A stretch of 19,430 nt of DNA, from the NCBI RefSeq assembly GCF_001949145.1, contig NW_019091579.1, positions 248,971-268,400 on the forward strand, read 5' to 3'. The translations under genes and the position numbers were made by a program. The stretch comes from Acanthaster planci (Eukaryota > Echinodermata > Asteroidea > Valvatida > Acanthasteridae). Positions 8,386 to 17,854 of the stretch are shown piece after piece. The notes below the pieces were generated by a model. The model worked only from the letters and a program-made list of their open reading frames with translations. It was not told the DNA's origin and did not search any database. Every line of letters begins with the position of its first letter. The stretch's first letter is position 1.

Positions 8386-11300
8386 GTACGTATCAAGCAG
8401 CAGTAGGTGCTGTGTTGTAAAGATCTTGGAAGTGTCGATTGAGGGTTGCAGATGGGGGTGGTCTGATGGTGATGACCATGATGATTTGTGATTCTAATGA
8501 TGATAGTTGTGATTTGGAATGGCAGCAATTGGACTGCAGTCATATTAATTTTGATGATAGTGGCAAGGATGATTATGTTTGTTTGACGGAGCTGAAAAAT
8601 GGTTAATGTAGTGATGCTCACACAGTTGGGAGGTTGGGGCAAAAAGTTTACATACACTGGGTAGAACAAAAACAGTTTTCCTCAAATTTAAAAACTTCAC
8701 TCATTCCTACCAACTTTTCTTTTCCCGGGGACAGACAAGGTGGGTCTCTACTTAATGTGTATGGTTTATGCGATTATAAAAACACCCAGAGATGTACCAG
8801 TACATGTATAGTGCATGTATATACAGTGTATAAATATGAATCATATATGATTCTATTTTACAAAAAATTAAACTTTATGTACATATACATGTACTCCAAG
8901 TTCCAACCCTAACATTTAGTGCCACTTTCTGTATTTTTGGTCACATTTTGTAGTCGCAGTGGACCACTTTCTGAAGTGTTTTTAAACCACAGTAAGGGGG
9001 TACATGTACATGTAGTTGTAAATTTTTGACAAATTTTTTTTTCAGAAATATTAATATTTTGAACCGTAATAAATGTATTTGAATATTTTCAGTTGAGGTA
9101 CATGTACATGTACACACTATACAATTTGCCTGACCTCATAAAAAGTTGACAAAACTATTTCAAACAGCAAAAAATTGAGGAAAACTAGGGTTTTTTTAGT
9201 GTAATTTTTGCCCCAACTGTGTAATGGTGGTGATAGAATCATTCTGACAAGTACATGAGCATGTATGGCAGCCATAATGATGACATGTACCTGCACATGT
9301 AGGATGGTGATATTGATGCACAGTGATGGTGGTTTAAATAAGAATGATGGATAAAGTGATCATAACAAAGGTGGTTATTAAAAAGCGTGACACGGGGGTG
9401 AAGTTTTTGATGGATGATGATTTGTGGTGATGATGGTGGAAGGAAGATTGTATATGTAGATTTCACTTTAGTGTTGGATTTTCATCATGGTGTTTTAAAC
9501 TGTAAGATTAAGTTCACCTTTTTTTCCCACCGTCAGGTTCTGTGAAGAATGTTTAGCTACATGTTCAGATGTAGCATCACCCATTTGTGCGCTGTGTCGA
9601 ATGGTCTTTGACCCCAAGAAGAGGGTCAAAGCTAAAGATATTGAGAAACGGATATCCTCAACAAAGTCGGTCTGTTCTGGTTGTGGAAAAAAGGTGGGTA
9701 TAGTGGGCATTTTTTGTTGAGGTGTGGGGTGTTTTTTTGGAGAGTGCTGTTTTAAGTCCCACAAGGCATACGTTTATTTCTCTTCACTTACAAAGAATGT
9801 GCCATAGAGTTATTATGCAGCATGTGCAGTGTCTTATGTGCGACCGATTTAGTAAAAATGTTCAATTAAGCTGTAAACGTTTCTCTCACAAACATAATTT
9901 GCTCCAGTTTGCTATCTGTTCCATTTTTTCTAAGTTTTTTTTCTCCCTTCATTTGGAACACAGATGTCCATGTCCAAAATCCGAAGCCACACAGCGACTT
10001 GCACCAAGCTGGAAACCACGACAGACTCAGCCGTCAAGTTCAAGCCAGTCGCTACTACATCACAGAAAGCACCACGGTAAATTGCCAAGTTTACAGTGAC
10101 TCGCTAACAGCCTGCACATGTTAACACCTTGGAAGTGATCCATTCAGCGGGTTATTTTTCCCATGGCGATATACTGACAAAGAGTGCAATGCTCAGTGGA
10201 TCGAGGGAGGCTGGCTTTTTACTTTGCCACGAGTTCAAGTGGTGGAAGTTTATTTTACAAAACAATCAAAACACAAAGGGCAAAGACAAAGATCAAATGT
10301 CAAAGGACAAAGATCCATCAGTTTACAGCTATCTGAAATCTCATTATAAAGCCAAAACCTACGTGTAACAAGTTTCCCTGCTTCCCATTGACAATGCATT
10401 TCCACTCAGGAATGTCTGTTGTAAATAAGAAATATACATTGCGGTATTGTAGTCGAGACCATACCAAGACCTCTCACTAGTAATAGGATGAACAGGGACA
10501 AGGGACAGCTTTTGTTGCAGTTCATTTGAATAGCTTGTGACTTTGATTTCAGACCGGAGTTCATGTATTGCTCTTGTGGAGTCTTGTGATGGTCTGAAGT
10601 GGTCTCAACCACTGTCAACCATGTACCTTGTATTCTCAGTGCTAGTGCATGTACTTAGAAAATGAAGTCGTACCAGTAATGAGCAAGTTCTGTATCCCAA
10701 CAGCAGATGTCCAAATTGAAGTGCATCTGAAGTCGTTTGCATGTGGGATGCATGCACGAAGGACTGCCCAACCAGTGCGGCCACGGACCAGCCGTTTGCT
10801 ACATGTACATGTAACTCACACATGAACTTTGCTTTCCAGTGACCTTGCCTTTTTTGAAATACCAAACTGGCTTATTCAAGAAAGTTTTCAAGTGCTAGTG
10901 ATCCAGGGAAATGATAGTTCTTCCCTGCATTGGCTTCAGTTTTTGTTTTTGATCGAATTTACCTGTGTTTGTACATTACAGCAATATTCCTAACCGGTCC
11001 ACGTTCAAGTGTCCCTACTGTGGCCTTAAAAACCTGGACAGCAGCGGTCTGACCAGGCATTGCAACAAGGAGCACAAGGAATGCACGTCGCCTGTGGTGT
11101 GCCCAGTCTGCGCCTCCATGCCCTGGGGTGACCCCAACTACCAAAGCAGCAACTTCATCGAGCACCTGAACCTGAGGCATCGATTTGAGTATGACACCTA
11201 CGTGGTGAGTGCAGTTACTACCTGGATGAGCACTCAACAATTTTGTCAATGGTCTTGACTCAAATCTCTGATTCAGACTCAAATCGGTGTTGAGTCACAT

Positions 11301-12941
11301 TTTTTTTTTGGTTTTTGTTTTTTTCTCAAACTTGATATTGGAAAATAAACCATCCGTGACTTGCTTTAGCAGAAAATGCCCACTTCAATGACCCACTTGT
11401 TTTAAATTGAAAACACTAGAGTCTGTTTTAATTGGACTGTGACTTTATTTAAAAGATAAAGTTGCAGCACTTGTTGCCAGGTCTTAAAAGACCAGGCCAA
11501 ATTTCTTTTTAAGAAGAGTTCTTTTCTCTTTTTAAGCTTGTCTTTGACACCGGAGTATCTGAATATCCGATGCATTATGCATGTACTATGAAGGATGAAA
11601 AGTTGCCATCTGCTTATCTCCTATCAGAATGGCAGAAAAGCAGATCTTATGTTCTGGTAACATGCAATATCGACTTTTCTATGTTTCTGCAACCTCAAAA
11701 AGCAGAACGAACATTATTTGGTTATGCATTTTTCTATTTGTCTGCTTCAAAACAGGCAGATTTTACTTTTTCTTCGAACAGGCAGAAATGAGGATCGAAC
11801 ATTTTGACAACAATCGTGAATGCTAGTTTTTACTTTTTTATAGTCTCAGAATGGAACTGATCATAACCTACAGGTTCATGACCCCATTCACTGCCCATTG
11901 AGGACAGAAAAGCAGATGGCCACTTTTTGGTCGCCATCAAAAAGAGGAAAAGTAAAACTACTTTTGTAGTAGCAGAAAAGTGGAAAAATGCATTACAAAA
12001 AAATGGTCATTCTGCTTTTGAGGTAGCAGAAAAGTAGAAAAATCAAAAATTGTATGTTACAAAGATGTAAAATCTGCTTTTCCACTATTCTGAAAGAAGA
12101 AAAACAGATGGCCTCTTTTTGTCCTCCATAATGGTACTCTTGATTACAAACTTTACAGAACCAATCCAAGTGTAAGACTCATAGGCGGTAATTAAATATT
12201 TTCAGAAAGATCTGGCAAACTTTGGTTCCGTGTTTTCATCACGTGACAGCTATTTGATACAATAGGGTCCAAGTGAAAGATGCCAAAGCACCACATGACC
12301 ACCTACCGATACTGTAGCTTCCCCAGATTGGCCACTGTTGCCGTAGGCGAGCATTTGGTTAGCAACGGTACATATCGCTTAATTGTAGAATAGACAGGAA
12401 GGCTTAATTTCATGCAAAGTATAACTGTGAATACTTTATCAAATGGTGTAATGGACACCACTTCTGCTGAATTGTTTCTTGCCAATCCAGCACTTGGTGC
12501 TTGCGCAGCATTTTGCCATTCGTCAGTGTTTAAAAAGCTTGCTTACTCTCTAAATACTATGTGCGGCATTTGGTGCATTGTGGCATTTTCACAGTCTTTG
12601 TCTGCAACAGTGGCTAATGAACTGGTATGATGGGTCATGTGGGTCAGTGAGAGTGTTCTGTAGCTGGCACAAGTGGACTTGAGGGCGGTATATCTTTCTG
12701 ACATTACGTCAAACTCCCACATTGCCCAAGAATTACGCTGTCGTGAATTTTGTTATATTTATGGCGAACATACTTATTTCACCAGTTTTTGTCTCCACGT
12801 GCTGTCTCGTTCTAGTGGAACCTCATATCCAGAATGCTCATTCATCGTGGTATTTTTTCTGTTCATGTCATTCAGGATTACGGTGAGGATGAAGAGGCAG
12901 TTTTGCGGAAGGTTTTGGAGTCGTCTCTTCAAGACAAGTAA
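8294..12941 (+). CDS. rnf166: RNF166/RNF114-like RING E3 ubiquitin ligase, complete, five exons
   Basis: Exons: 8294-8385, 9537-9693, 9964-10076, 10982-11204, 12876-12941; 651 bases, 216 residues. All introns are GT-AG, with phases 2, 0, 2, 0. Seen: C3HC4 RING (Cys13, Cys16, Cys28, His30, Cys33, Cys36, Cys48, Cys51); C2HC finger (Cys77, Cys80, His92, Cys96); C2H2-type finger (Cys131, Cys134, His147, His152); a further CPVC pair (161/164) with SMPWGDPNY and His182/His187; and an acidic, UIM-like C-terminus (about 196-216). Known: this order defines the RNF114/RNF125/RNF138/RNF166 family of ubiquitin ligases that act with E2 enzymes and bind ubiquitin. Length fits (human members are about 230-240). 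[13 protein letters not shown] and FDPKK look like RNF166, while CGHVFC looks more like RNF114, so the exact orthologue is open. All metal ligands are intact. Confidence 0.93.
8386..9536 (+). other. rnf166-like intron 1 (1151 bp)
   Basis: GATGAT-rich low-complexity DNA at about 8455-8600 and 9225-9450 flanks an inverted-repeat insertion (8620-9222). The frames inside (for example 9239-9466, minus) come from this low-complexity sequence. Confidence 0.75.
8620..9222. mobile_element. Inverted-repeat element with Tc1-like ends
   Basis: Left end ACACAGTTGGG, then GGTTGGGGCAAAAAG, TTTACATACACTGG and TTTTCCTCAAA. The right end, reverse complemented, reads ACACAGTTGGGGCAAAAA, then TTACACTAAAAAAACCC and TTTTCCTCAA. 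The repeats match over some 70 bases with gaps. AGTTTACATACACT after CAGTTG resembles the inverted repeats of Tc1-type elements such as Sleeping Beauty (from memory). The 603-bp body has no transposase frame. It sits inside GATGAT-rich DNA. Confidence 0.5.
9537..9693 (+). CDS. rnf166: rnf166-like exon 2 (second half of RING, start of C2HC finger)
   Basis: Acceptor CCACCGTCAG ending at 9536, donor GTGGGT at 9694. It encodes [10 protein letters not shown], then [14 protein letters not shown], and ends CSGCGKK. It supplies Cys33, Cys36, Cys48 and Cys51 of the RING and Cys77/Cys80 of the next finger. Phase 2 to phase 0. Confidence 0.93.
9964..10076 (+). CDS. rnf166: rnf166-like exon 3 (end of C2HC finger and linker)
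   Basis: Acceptor GGAACACAG ending at 9963, donor GTAAAT at 10077. It encodes [13 protein letters not shown] (His92 and Cys96 complete the C2HC finger) and a Thr/Lys/Pro linker with [11 protein letters not shown] similar Lys-Phe-x-Pro-Val linker occurs in RNF166 as I recall it. Phase 0 to phase 2. Confidence 0.9.
10077..10981 (+). other. rnf166-like intron 3 (905 bp)
   Basis: Contains one copy of a foldback repeat (10455-10606) and a TACATGTACATGTA run near 10800. Open frames at 10129-10368 (plus) and 10605-10865 (minus) show no family features. Confidence 0.75.
10455..10606. mobile_element. Foldback repeat, copy A
   Basis: Starts GAGACCATACCAAGACC and ends in the inverted TCTTGTGATGGTCT...GGTCTC. 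The centre holds GCTTTTGTTGCA then ATAGCTTGTGA and TTCAGAC. The same order of blocks occurs in copy B at 13251-13416, in the same direction. Confidence 0.6.
10982..11204 (+). CDS. rnf166: rnf166-like exon 4 (C2H2-type fingers)
   Basis: Acceptor GTACATTACAG ending at 10981, donor GTGAGT at 11205. It encodes [19 protein letters not shown], then HCNKEH, then [16 protein letters not shown] and [10 protein letters not shown]. The [14 protein letters not shown] block is a family signature. Phase 2 to phase 0. The codons are GC-richer than the flanking introns, as expected for an exon under selection. Confidence 0.95.
11880..12125. repeat. Diverged GCAGAAAAG-rich repeats
   Basis: AAAGCAGATGGCC-ACTTTTTGG-TCGCCATC at about 11908 recurs as AAACAGATGGCC-TCTTTTTGT-CCTCCAT at about 12103. 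Between them GTAGCAGAAAAGT occurs twice (about 11970 and 12025). This points to an old local duplication. Confidence 0.55.
12292..12641. mobile_element. Inverted-repeat element candidate (350 bp)
   Basis: CACATGACC (12292-12300) is mirrored by GGTCATGTG (12633-12641), and GCCACTGTTGC (12331-12341) by GCAACAGTGGC (12604-12614). Spacing between the two blocks is 30 bases on the left and 18 on the right, so the arms are gapped. No protein frame. Confidence 0.4.
12876..12941 (+). CDS. rnf166: rnf166-like exon 5 (UIM-like C-terminus, stop)
   Basis: Acceptor TGTCATTCAG ending at 12875. It encodes [20 protein letters not shown] plus Lys, with stop TAA at 12939-12941. The acidic start, the central Ala/Leu helix and the Ser near the end match the position and pattern of the ubiquitin-interacting motif in this family. 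The exon is short, but frame and phase fit exactly. Confidence 0.88.
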   Translation, partial: DYGEDEEAVLRKVLESSLQDK

Positions 12942-13250
12942 CTGTCATTGGTGCTCAATAGATGTGCGTGGCTTCATCATCAGCCTTGATGTCTGCAAAT
13001 GCAATTATCCCTGGCGATACTTTGGATACCCGAATGGATTTTGTTAATTGACTTGGCACCGCAGCCCAATTTCACAGAGCTGCTAAGCCCACATATTCAC
13101 TAATCACAGAAAGTACTTACTTGGCAAAAGTGGCATACCGGCCAAGATGCCATGCATTCAATATTTCTTCCAAGTGGTTCCCAGTTGATTTCTGCTTAGC
13201 ACATGAGTTTGCTAAGCACTATTTTCTGCTTACCAGCCAGTGCCGTCATG

Positions 13251-13416
13251 GAGACCATCACAAGACCTATAACAAGACCAGACACAAGATCATGCACAAG
13301 ACCAGTCACAAGTAACAAGTTGAACAATGACAAAGGAATGCTTTTGTTGCATTCAATTTAAATAGCTTGTGATTTGAATTCAGACTGGAGGTCTTGTGTT
13401 GGTCTTGTAATGGTCT
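13251..13416. mobile_element. Foldback repeat, copy B
   Basis: Starts GAGACCATCACAAGACC with further ACAAGACC phrases and ends with GGTCTTGT-GTTGGTCTTGTAATGGTCT, their reverse complement. The centre GCTTTTGTTGCATTC, AATAGCTTGTGAT, TTCAGACTGGAG matches copy A (10455-10606) in order and direction. Confidence 0.6.
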
Positions 13417-14186
13417 TAAGAAGTCCTGACTTCAACGCAGTTACCAGCTCTACGGTATTGGGCCCAGACAAACTAGTGATTACTGGTAATGCCTTTGTTT
13501 CCGTTCGTCTGACTGTATTGTGTGACTGGACTCAGCATGGGATACATGTTTAACTATTGATTAACTACTCTGATGGCCTGCTCGCGAAACTGGAGACACT
13601 TTGAATATTTCAGTCGGTGCGTTTTGAAACCTAGCAGAGTCAAAGCAATGGTATTACTATTTTGGATTTTTATCAGACAAAATACTTCTTTTGTTTTAAA
13701 TAATTTAACAAAGTTTTCAACGGTTCTGGATAAATTGTGAAATACAGACATGTCAGCTGGACTCCGAGAGGACGCAAAATTAAAGACCACTGCGTACTAC
13801 AGCTAACTAATTTTCTTATTTTCAACACACTACCTTTAAGTAGGATGTAAAGTGTTCATGTACCCTCATCAATTTTCTCAGAATTTAATTGTTGTATAGA
13901 TAATATTTTTACTCCTTTTAAAATTTTGAGCCATAAAAATTCCCACTTGGGGGGGTTCAGTGGAATTGATGTGATTAGAATGGAGTGCACTTTGTGTTAG
14001 TTGCAGATTCTCTGTTGCATCACACCTTGAAATGCACTTCAGCGCTGTGAGCCGTATTTGTTATGCAAGAAGTATGAACTAGGGCATTACTCATTTTGAA
14101 CAAGGTTGTAACCACCATTGCACCAAACCGACCAAAGATGTCCTTGACGTATGTGTACATATACGCGGACCAACTACCACCGAGTG

Positions 14187-14315
14187 TTTTCGAAACAAGT
14201 GGATGCGGCTTAGACTTCGGTTTCGCTGGTTCCAGTCAGTGCTCGAACTTGTGGTTTTGAACGCTTCTTCAAAATGGAGGGAAACAGCGAATTCAAAGTC
14301 CACTTGTTTCGAAAA
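14187..14315. repeat. 17-bp perfect inverted repeat, 95-bp spacer
   Basis: TTTTCGAAACAAGTGGA at 14187-14203 is the exact reverse complement of 14299-14315. TTCGAA is itself a palindrome. Similarity outside the 17 bases is weak. It may be the ends of a very small element. Confidence 0.65.
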
Positions 14316-14743
14316 TGGTCATAGATTGGGTTGGAAAAAATTATTTGTTTGTTGGGTTGTTTGTTTGTTTGTTGGAAAGTGCAAGATGGGTGGGCTTCTG
14401 CAGTGTTCCTGGATGCCAACACCTGGTTTTAAAAGGCAGATCAACACGTTTTTTTGGGGGGGAGGATTCGAAATTTTTTTAATGTAGCCTGTAATGGCCT
14501 TTTTTTTCTGAATGTGGCTACATTTGGGTTTTTTCACACACTATTGGATGGAAAACCCGAACCACTTTTGCTTGTTTTTACAGTTTTGACTGCTTGGCTA
14601 CCACAGGGTCTAGCTGGCATGACCTGGCAAGAGGCATGTACAAAGAAACTCACTGCAAAGTGTTGGATTTTGTTCATTTTTGTTTTAATGAAGATGTACA
14701 TGTATAACAGAGTAAAGATAACCATAAAGTACATTTATATATA

Positions 14744-14749
14744 AATAAA
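14744..14749 (+). terminator. Candidate polyadenylation signal AATAAA
   Basis: AATAAA in ATATAAATAAAAAG, plus strand, 1.8 kb after the RING gene stop. Such hexamers are common in AT-rich DNA, so this is only a candidate. Confidence 0.2.
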
Positions 14750-15742
14750 AAGATCTAAGGGATTCCAATTGTTTGAGTGAGACAATAACCTAGTTATCTA
14801 AAACAATCTGGTACATAACCAATGTGTATGTTCTTCAACATTCACATTACATGTTAGCGTTGCATGTATTACTGAATGGCCCTATTTTATAGAGTGTATG
14901 TGTACAACACCCGTTTGGAAAGCATGATTGAGTGCATTTCTTAAGCCAAATGTGCTTGGAGGTGACCTTGTCCATTTTGTATTACCGTTCATTTCCGTTG
15001 TGGAAATGCAGAAATAAACAGAGGGAGTTCATATCTGTTCAGAGCTAGGTCTAGGTCTTCACTCCATTGGAAATAAATGGAGACAATATACCTAGCCGTA
15101 GGTCTGGAAGCCCGTTTCAGACATGGCCTTTATGTTAAATGTTCCCTCCTGGTCTGTGACTTATGTTCAATAGTCAGAATCTTCCTGTACACTCTGGGAC
15201 GCTTTTATGAAAATTTGTTGTATTCCCATTTGCAATACATGAACATCGTTCCTGAGTTTGCATGTACACACACAGGCCACTGTTCTTATTTGGGAACAAG
15301 CGCAGTTTTAAGGAGGAACATGGAGTGTTCCCAATTGGATCAAGCAGTGTTCTCATTGAAACGTTGCTTGGTATTGTAGCTTTTGAGATGCTCCCTTACA
15401 CTATGGGATCCACACAATGCACAGATATTTGTTAATTGGACTAGAGAAAGTTGGTTGTTTAGTCATACAAAATGATGGGGACAAGACTGTCTCCACTGCA
15501 CTGGAATACACCAAATCATTATATGATTATGTTGGAAATTCTTTGACTTATATTGTGTAAATGTTGACAAAATTCTTACTGTTCATTATAGTGTTCTTGC
15601 CACTGTTTTTAACATTGACTATTGATATAATACAGGTTTATTTATTTACACATACATGTATCTGAAGAAACTTTGACTGATGAGTGTTTATTATTTTTGT
15701 CGGAATTGCAGGTGTTTATAATTTGCTACCAAATCCTAAATA
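14750..15742. other. Non-coding stretch
   Basis: AT-rich. Two further AATAAA hexamers (15013, 15072). The open frames at 15077-15379 (plus) and 15174-15356 (minus) lack any domain or conserved motif that I recognise. I see no repeat structure here. Confidence 0.5.
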
Positions 15743-15925
15743 ATACGGGCATTTCACAATAGTGCGCCTCCAAGACTTTGCAATGCGTTGGCTAATCACA
15801 ATACGCGAAATCTATATAATTCCAATACCCAATTCGCACCTGGAAGGGGTGGACAAATTTCACGCGATGTGATTGGCCAACGCATTGCAAACTCTTGGAG
15901 GCGCTTTCTTGTGATTTGCCCGTAT
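15743..15925. mobile_element. 183-bp MITE with long terminal inverted repeats and TA flanks
   Basis: The left arm starts ATACGGGCATTTCACAA and runs through GCGCCTCCAAGACTTTGC to AATGCGTTGGCTAATCAC (about 57 bases). The reverse complement of the right arm reads ATACGGGCAAATCACAA, GCGCCTCCAAGAGTTTGC, AATGCGTTGGCCAATCAC. Only a handful of mismatches occur. The element is flanked by TA on both sides (15741-15742 and 15926-15927), as for Tc1/mariner-type insertions. The loop is about 70 bases. No coding capacity. Confidence 0.85.
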
Positions 15926-15927
15926 TA

Positions 15928-16852
15928 GTCACATTTGTTTTTCCACATTTTGTTCTTCATAAGCAGTTAAGTTAACATTGTGATGTACCCTACTTAACAT
16001 GCCCTATAACTTCGTGAGAATTACACTCGTGATGTTAAGAAACGAAATACATATTCATGACATTCCTTACTAAGCATTTGTCTATGCATCAAAATGATTA
16101 TGCACTGGAGTAATTTTTTCATCTCAATGTCTACAAAAGTTCAGTGTGCCTTTCAACAGTGTACATGGTGTAGGTGCGAGACTGACAACCCACCGTTCGT
16201 GCACAGCAGAACCGGGTGCTGAAGTACCCCTGACAACGCAAAACAATATTCATGTACATGTATTCACATTTTACTGACTATATTCGCCCATCCACCTGTC
16301 AGAGTCAAATCTTGCATGATGCACGATGCATATTCGATGTGGCTCATGCAGTCCAGTTCAGCATTCTTCGTAGGACAGTCCCTTGAACAATGAATACATG
16401 GTCAAAGAGCCGATGCTACATCATCCTAGATTCTCCTTATCAGGAAGGAAAACAGGGTAAACGGAGTTACAATTATAACAAGTCCTCTGTGGAGAAGTTT
16501 TTAGAAATTTAATTACATGTAGCTGTATGCATCAAACAGCCAAAATAAAACCAGGACGGAAAATGGCATCACTCAGGTGTAGAACTTTGGGGATTTTTTT
16601 CTGAGCTGGTATCAGCAACACAATTATTTGGTTTTATTGAGTAAAATCTCAAAAGTATGTTTCTGGTCTCTCTGTTTGTATAAATGTCGGGCTTGATCGG
16701 TCAATCAGCATGATCACACGATTGCACTGTGCCATTATCCAGTATGAATTTTCAGACGTTACTTCCCTTTTTCGAAATCTTCCACAACTGAAAATTAGAA
16801 AGAAAAGGTGCATTGACCAATCATGCAGTAAGATGGACAGATTGCACAAAGA
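15928..16852. other. Non-coding stretch
   Basis: AT-rich DNA with TACATGTA-type sequence at about 16252. Towards the right end, TGACCAATC (16815) and, just beyond, CGACCAATC (16875) look like CCAAT boxes. The open frame at 16649-16849 (minus) and the one at 16710-16958 (plus) show no recognisable features. Confidence 0.45.
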
Positions 16853-17095
16853 TCAAGCGATTCCACATGATCGACCAATCACACCCAATAAACAGGAACA
16901 AGACATCTTGAGTAACCTCGTTCCATCTCCAGAAGTGCTCAACTTTCTCCTTAGGTAGATGTATCCGCCAACTGCAACACCAGTAAATACCACTGTGGCT
17001 AGCAGGGCTCGACGCTTGGAGGGAACAGTGAGGAGTCCTGACCACAATGCCATGCCAACGGTTGAAACAAATGCATCAAGTGTTGTTTGACTGAC
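16853..17095 (-). CDS. Possible exon of an unrecognised single-pass membrane protein
   Basis: I do not recognise this protein. Seen: a strong acceptor (TTTGTTTCAG ending at 17096) followed on the minus strand by an open frame of 81 codons to a TGA at 16853-16855. It starts VSQTTLDAFVSTVGMALWSG, then LLTVPSKRR, a hydrophobic stretch ALLATVVFTGVAVGGYIYL, and RRKL. Basic residues flank the helix on both sides, as in signal anchors or small membrane proteins. The last 25 residues look less natural, so the true exon may end earlier (a weak GTTACT donor follows ...GDGTR). A small upstream exon at 17762-17812 would join in frame. It may also be chance. Confidence 0.35.
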   Translation of the reverse strand, partial: VSQTTLDAFVSTVGMALWSGLLTVPSKRRALLATVVFTGVAVGGYIYLRRKLSTSGDGTRLLKMSCSCLLGVIGRSCGIA

Positions 17096-17761
17096 CTGAA
17101 ACAAATTTTGAGACGTGGCTCCTGTGCAGTCTATGCAGAATAAATATGATAAAGGAGAGCTGTACATTTCAATCTTTTTTTTTTTGCAAGTCAAGTCGGT
17201 GAATATTTAACAGTAATAGAAAGGCAGGAATCATTACAAAAAATATTGATTTTATCCAAACTGCATCTGAATTCTTAAGATTAATGTTAGTTCTATTACA
17301 GCATGATCGATGCAATGAAGGCCTAATTGCAGACACATTTGTGACGTTTGCAGAGGTTGAACTGGAACAAACGAGAGTAGGCTCTGGTGTTTCTCACCAT
17401 ACAGCATTTCGTCAGGGAAAGCATAGTGGGGATACACAAAATATAAATAGATTTGGAAATATTGCTTCTCTTTGAGATTTAAAACGTGGAATTCTAGATT
17501 AAAGTAAAGTCACTGCGGAAGCTTAATGAGCCTCGATCACGACACTGTCCATTCAAATCCCATGAGGAGCCTAAAGCTAAAGCTTAGGATAGTGTAACGA
17601 CGTCTTAATCACGTTGTGACCAAAAAAGTTACCAACTATGCCTCGAAAGCACATAGAGTGTACACTCAGCTCTTCTAAGAGATTTGTTGACATCATCTTA
17701 CAACAGTCACTATTCTTACAATTGTCTGAAACATTTCAGTTTCAGAAAAGACATGGCTTAC

Positions 17762-17812
17762 CTTACGCTGTGTCCACTGACATGACGACCTTTGCAACTT
17801 TAAGCATTCCAT
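17762..17812 (-). CDS. Speculative first exon for the membrane-protein frame
   Basis: On the minus strand, an ATG at 17812-17810 opens 17 codons (MECLKLQRSSCQWTQRK) up to a good donor, AAG then GTAAGC at 17761. The phase is 0, which fits the exon at 17095. However, the ATG overlaps a CCAAT box (ACCAATGG), which is unusual for a start codon. Confidence 0.15.
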
Positions 17813-17840
17813 TGGTTGAAAGTTGGTCCTGGTCTGGAGG

Positions 17841-17854
17841 GCGCCCTCTTGTGG
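17841..17854 (-). promoter_or_regulatory. CTCF-like motif
   Basis: The minus strand reads CCACAAGAGGGCGC, matching the CTCF core (CCASYAGRKGGCRS, from memory) at all but one position. It is also part of the 12-bp palindrome GAGGGCGCCCTC. An ATTGG (inverted CCAAT) lies 26 bases to the left at 17811. Single motif, so low confidence. Confidence 0.25.

Larger units (their letters stand above)
11205..12875 (+). other. rnf166-like intron 4 (1671 bp)
   Basis: Two notable parts. About 11630-12120 repeats AGCAGAAAAG(T/C)-type phrases and CAGATGGCC-CTTTTT. At 12292-12641 there is an inverted-repeat candidate. Between them I see no coding sequence. Confidence 0.7.
12942..14749 (+). other. Probable 3' UTR and downstream DNA of the RING gene
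   Basis: AT-rich and without convincing coding frames. It carries foldback copy B (13251-13416) and an inverted pair at 14187-14315. The first full AATAAA after the stop that I found is at 14744-14749 (others at 15013 and 15072); whether the transcript reaches that far is unknown. An ATTAAA lies near 13778. Confidence 0.4.

Noticed and set aside
8386-8491. Extension of the first RING exon to 8491
   Set aside because: Reading through breaks the RING after His30; the GTACGT donor joined to 9537 restores the missing Cys ligands.
9495-9764. 89-codon minus-strand frame
   Set aside because: Antisense shadow of rnf166-like exon 2.
10959-11282. 107-codon minus-strand frame
   Set aside because: It is the antisense shadow of rnf166-like exon 4, whose plus-strand zinc finger motifs are unmistakable.
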